A stretch of 23,311 nt of DNA from an uncultured Eubacteriales bacterium. Its GTDB lineage: Bacteria; Bacillota; Clostridia; Lachnospirales; CAG-274. Positions within the stretch are counted from its first letter, which is position 1. Each line of letters begins with the position of its first letter. Positions 22,015-23,311 of this stretch are shown one piece after another. Where the stretch lies: NCBI GenBank assembly GCA_902497185.1, contig CABVEG010000003.1:1-23311 (forward strand), read 5' to 3'. The notes below the pieces were generated by a model. The model searched no databases. It had not been told where the DNA came from and saw only the letters and a program-made list of their open reading frames with translations. The position numbers and the translations under genes are program-made.

Positions 22015-22145
22015 CTAGTTAGGGTGTGTGAAAGCTGTTTTGCAATAACAAAGCTATGGTGAATTATAGGCTTTTGTATAGCAAAACGGATTTTCATATA
22101 TACCGCAGGCTGAATAATGATTATTGTCGGCAGAGGAGGGGTTTT

Positions 22146-22571
22146 ATGAATATGACAATAATGTGGCTTGTACTTGCAATAGTATTATTTGTAATTGAAG
22201 CTTTGACCGTAGGTCTTGTGTGTATGTGGTTTGGTATAGGTGCAATTGTTTCTATGTTTGCCGCCTTTATTATACCTAATGTATATATACAATGGGGAAT
22301 ATTTATTGTTGTATCTCTTATAATGCTTTGTCTTTTAAGGCCTCTTGCAAAGAAGGCAATATCAAAGCAGGAAGTAAAGACAAATGTTTCCGCACTTGTT
22401 GACAGGACGGCTTTTCTTACAGAGGATATTACGGAGGAAAGTCACGGAAGAATCAAATTGGGAGATATAAGCTGGATAGCTGTATCCTATGATGGAGAAG
22501 CTATTAACAAGGGTGAAAAAGTAAAAGTTATTTCAGTAAGGGGCAATAAACTTGTTGTCCAAAGAATATAA
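22146..22571 (+). CDS. NfeD-like membrane protein
   Basis: Short NfeD-family protein of 141 residues. The start is the ATG at 22146, four bases after GGAGGGG; the frame opens 30 codons earlier without a ribosome site. Hydrophobic segments lie near residues 3-20, 22-42 and 46-66. A cytoplasmic beta-barrel (OB-like) domain follows, with ALVDRTAFLTEDI, HGRIKLGDISWIAVS and GEKVKVISVRGNKLVVQ. Proteins of this type pair with SPFH/flotillin-type proteins in membrane microdomains, and the next gene, 12 bases on, is exactly such a protein. Confidence 0.92.
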   Translation: MNMTIMWLVLAIVLFVIEALTVGLVCMWFGIGAIVSMFAAFIIPNVYIQWGIFIVVSLIMLCLLRPLAKKAISKQEVKTNVSALVDRTAFLTEDITEESHGRIKLGDISWIAVSYDGEAINKGEKVKVISVRGNKLVVQRI

Positions 22572-22583
22572 GGGGGTTTATTT

Positions 22584-23311
22584 ATGATTTTAATTGTTAT
22601 TCTTATTGTTATTGCTATTGCAGTTGCAGGCTCATGTATAAGGATTGTTCCTCAGGCAAGAGCTTATGTTGTTGAATTTTTAGGTGCTTACAAGGCTACA
22701 TGGCATACAGGCTTATATTTTAAAATTCCTTTCTTTGAAAGAATTGCAAGAAATGTAAATTTAAAGGAGCAGGTAATTGACTTCCCTCCACAGCCTGTTA
22801 TTACTAAGGATAATGTAACTATGCAGATTGACACGGTTATTTTCTTCCAGATAACAGACCCTAAGCTTTATAGCTATGGTGTTGAAAATCCTATAAGTGC
22901 CATTGAAAACTTAACGTCTACAACTTTAAGAAATATTATAGGTGATATGGAGCTTGATGAAACTCTTACTTCAAGAGAGGTTATTAATGCCAAAATGGGT
23001 ACATCTCTTGATGAGGCAACGGATCCTTGGGGTATTAAGGTAAACAGAGTGGAGCTTAAAAATATTATGCCTCCTGCTGCCATTCAAGAATCAATGGAAA
23101 AGCAGATGAAGGCAGAGCGAGAAAGACGTGAGGCTATTCTTATTGCCGAGGGTGAAAAGAAGTCTACCATCCTTGTTGCTGAGGGTAAAAAGCAGTCAGC
23201 CATACTTGAGGCAGAGGCTGAAAAGCAGGCAGCTATTTTAAGAGCAGAGGCTGAAAAGGAAAGAAAAATTAAGGAGGCTGAAGGTCAGGCTGAGGCTATA
23301 AGAAAAGTACA
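22584..23311 (+). CDS. SPFH/band-7 (QmcA-like) protein, cut by window end
   Basis: Membrane-anchored SPFH-domain protein; the first 242 codons are visible and no stop is reached. An N-terminal hydrophobic helix (about residues 2-20, nearly all Ile, Leu, Val and Ala) is followed by RIVPQARAYVVEFLGAY, the opening of the stomatin/prohibitin domain. Next come ITKDNVTMQIDTVIFFQITD and LRNIIGDMELDETLTSRE, typical of the QmcA/stomatin group. From about residue 170, a charged Ala/Glu/Lys coiled coil with repeated AEAEKQAAIL-type units begins. AGGGGG lies 8 bases before the ATG. It forms an operon with the NfeD-like gene and probably makes oligomeric membrane scaffolds. Confidence 0.93.
   Translation, partial: MILIVILIVIAIAVAGSCIRIVPQARAYVVEFLGAYKATWHTGLYFKIPFFERIARNVNLKEQVIDFPPQPVITKDNVTMQIDTVIFFQITDPKLYSYGVENPISAIENLTSTTLRNIIGDMELDETLTSREVINAKMGTSLDEATDPWGIKVNRVELKNIMPPAAIQESMEKQMKAERERREAILIAEGEKKSTILVAEGKKQSAILEAEAEKQAAILRAEAEKERKIKEAEGQAEAIRKV

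Noticed and set aside
1..23311. CRISPR arrays, tRNA or rRNA genes, transposases or integrases
   Set aside because: None seen on either strand: no regularly spaced repeats, no tRNA-like cloverleaf and no recombinase-like protein.

Overview
The window looks like chromosomal DNA of a low-GC, Gram-positive anaerobe of the class Clostridia, most likely a Lachnospiraceae-type gut organism. The grounds are AT-rich composition, strong GGAGG ribosome-binding sites, TTGACA/TATAAT-type promoters, a SpoIIIE/FtsK of Firmicutes type, and the local gene set (rpsF-ssb-rpsR; polA-coaE-lytic transglycosylase; purK-purE). The genus cannot be fixed from sequence reading alone. Nearly all genes are housekeeping genes.

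Layout. (1) 85-1226, minus strand: rpsF, ssb and rpsR with a clear promoter and a short structured leader. (2) 1259-8893, minus strand: a tight seven-gene run, in transcription order polA, a small membrane protein, coaE, a membrane-anchored lytic transglycosylase, an orphan family-5 solute-binding lipoprotein, a GalT-like nucleotidyltransferase and D-Ala-D-Ala ligase. Gaps run from a 20-base overlap to 22 bases, so co-transcription is likely. It joins DNA repair and CoA synthesis with cell-wall building and remodelling. (3) 9052-12480: glycogen synthase (minus, with its own promoter and terminator) divergent from oligoendopeptidase F (plus).

(4) 12481-14540: a small segment that reads as an insertion among housekeeping genes. 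It has two perfect palindromes, an NmlR/AdhR-like MerR regulator, a divergent iron-dependent alcohol dehydrogenase with a textbook MerR-type promoter (19-base spacer with an inverted repeat), and then a broken start of an FMN-reductase/flavodoxin-fold gene. It looks like a partly decayed aldehyde/electrophile-response cassette.

(5) 14538-18045, minus strand: a cytidylate-kinase-like protein with promoter and terminator, and the DNA translocase FtsK/SpoIIIE. (6) 18046-20035, plus strand: a 350-base gene-free stretch holding a promoter framed by a 12-base inverted repeat and a leader able to form alternative hairpins, then purK-purE. (7) 20073-20600: a small HTH regulator with its own promoter and terminator.

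(8) 20644-21898, minus strand: two phage-tail-like genes with no other phage gene in view, an XkdP/LysM-type protein and an Asn-rich protein of unknown function. (9) 21986-23311, plus strand: an NfeD-like membrane protein and a truncated SPFH/band-7 protein, a known membrane-organising pair.

The points most worth a second look are the orphan tail-gene pair, the purK leader and its flanking inverted repeat, and the decayed MerR-ADH-reductase cassette with its palindromes. I see no CRISPR array, transposase, integrase, rRNA or tRNA.
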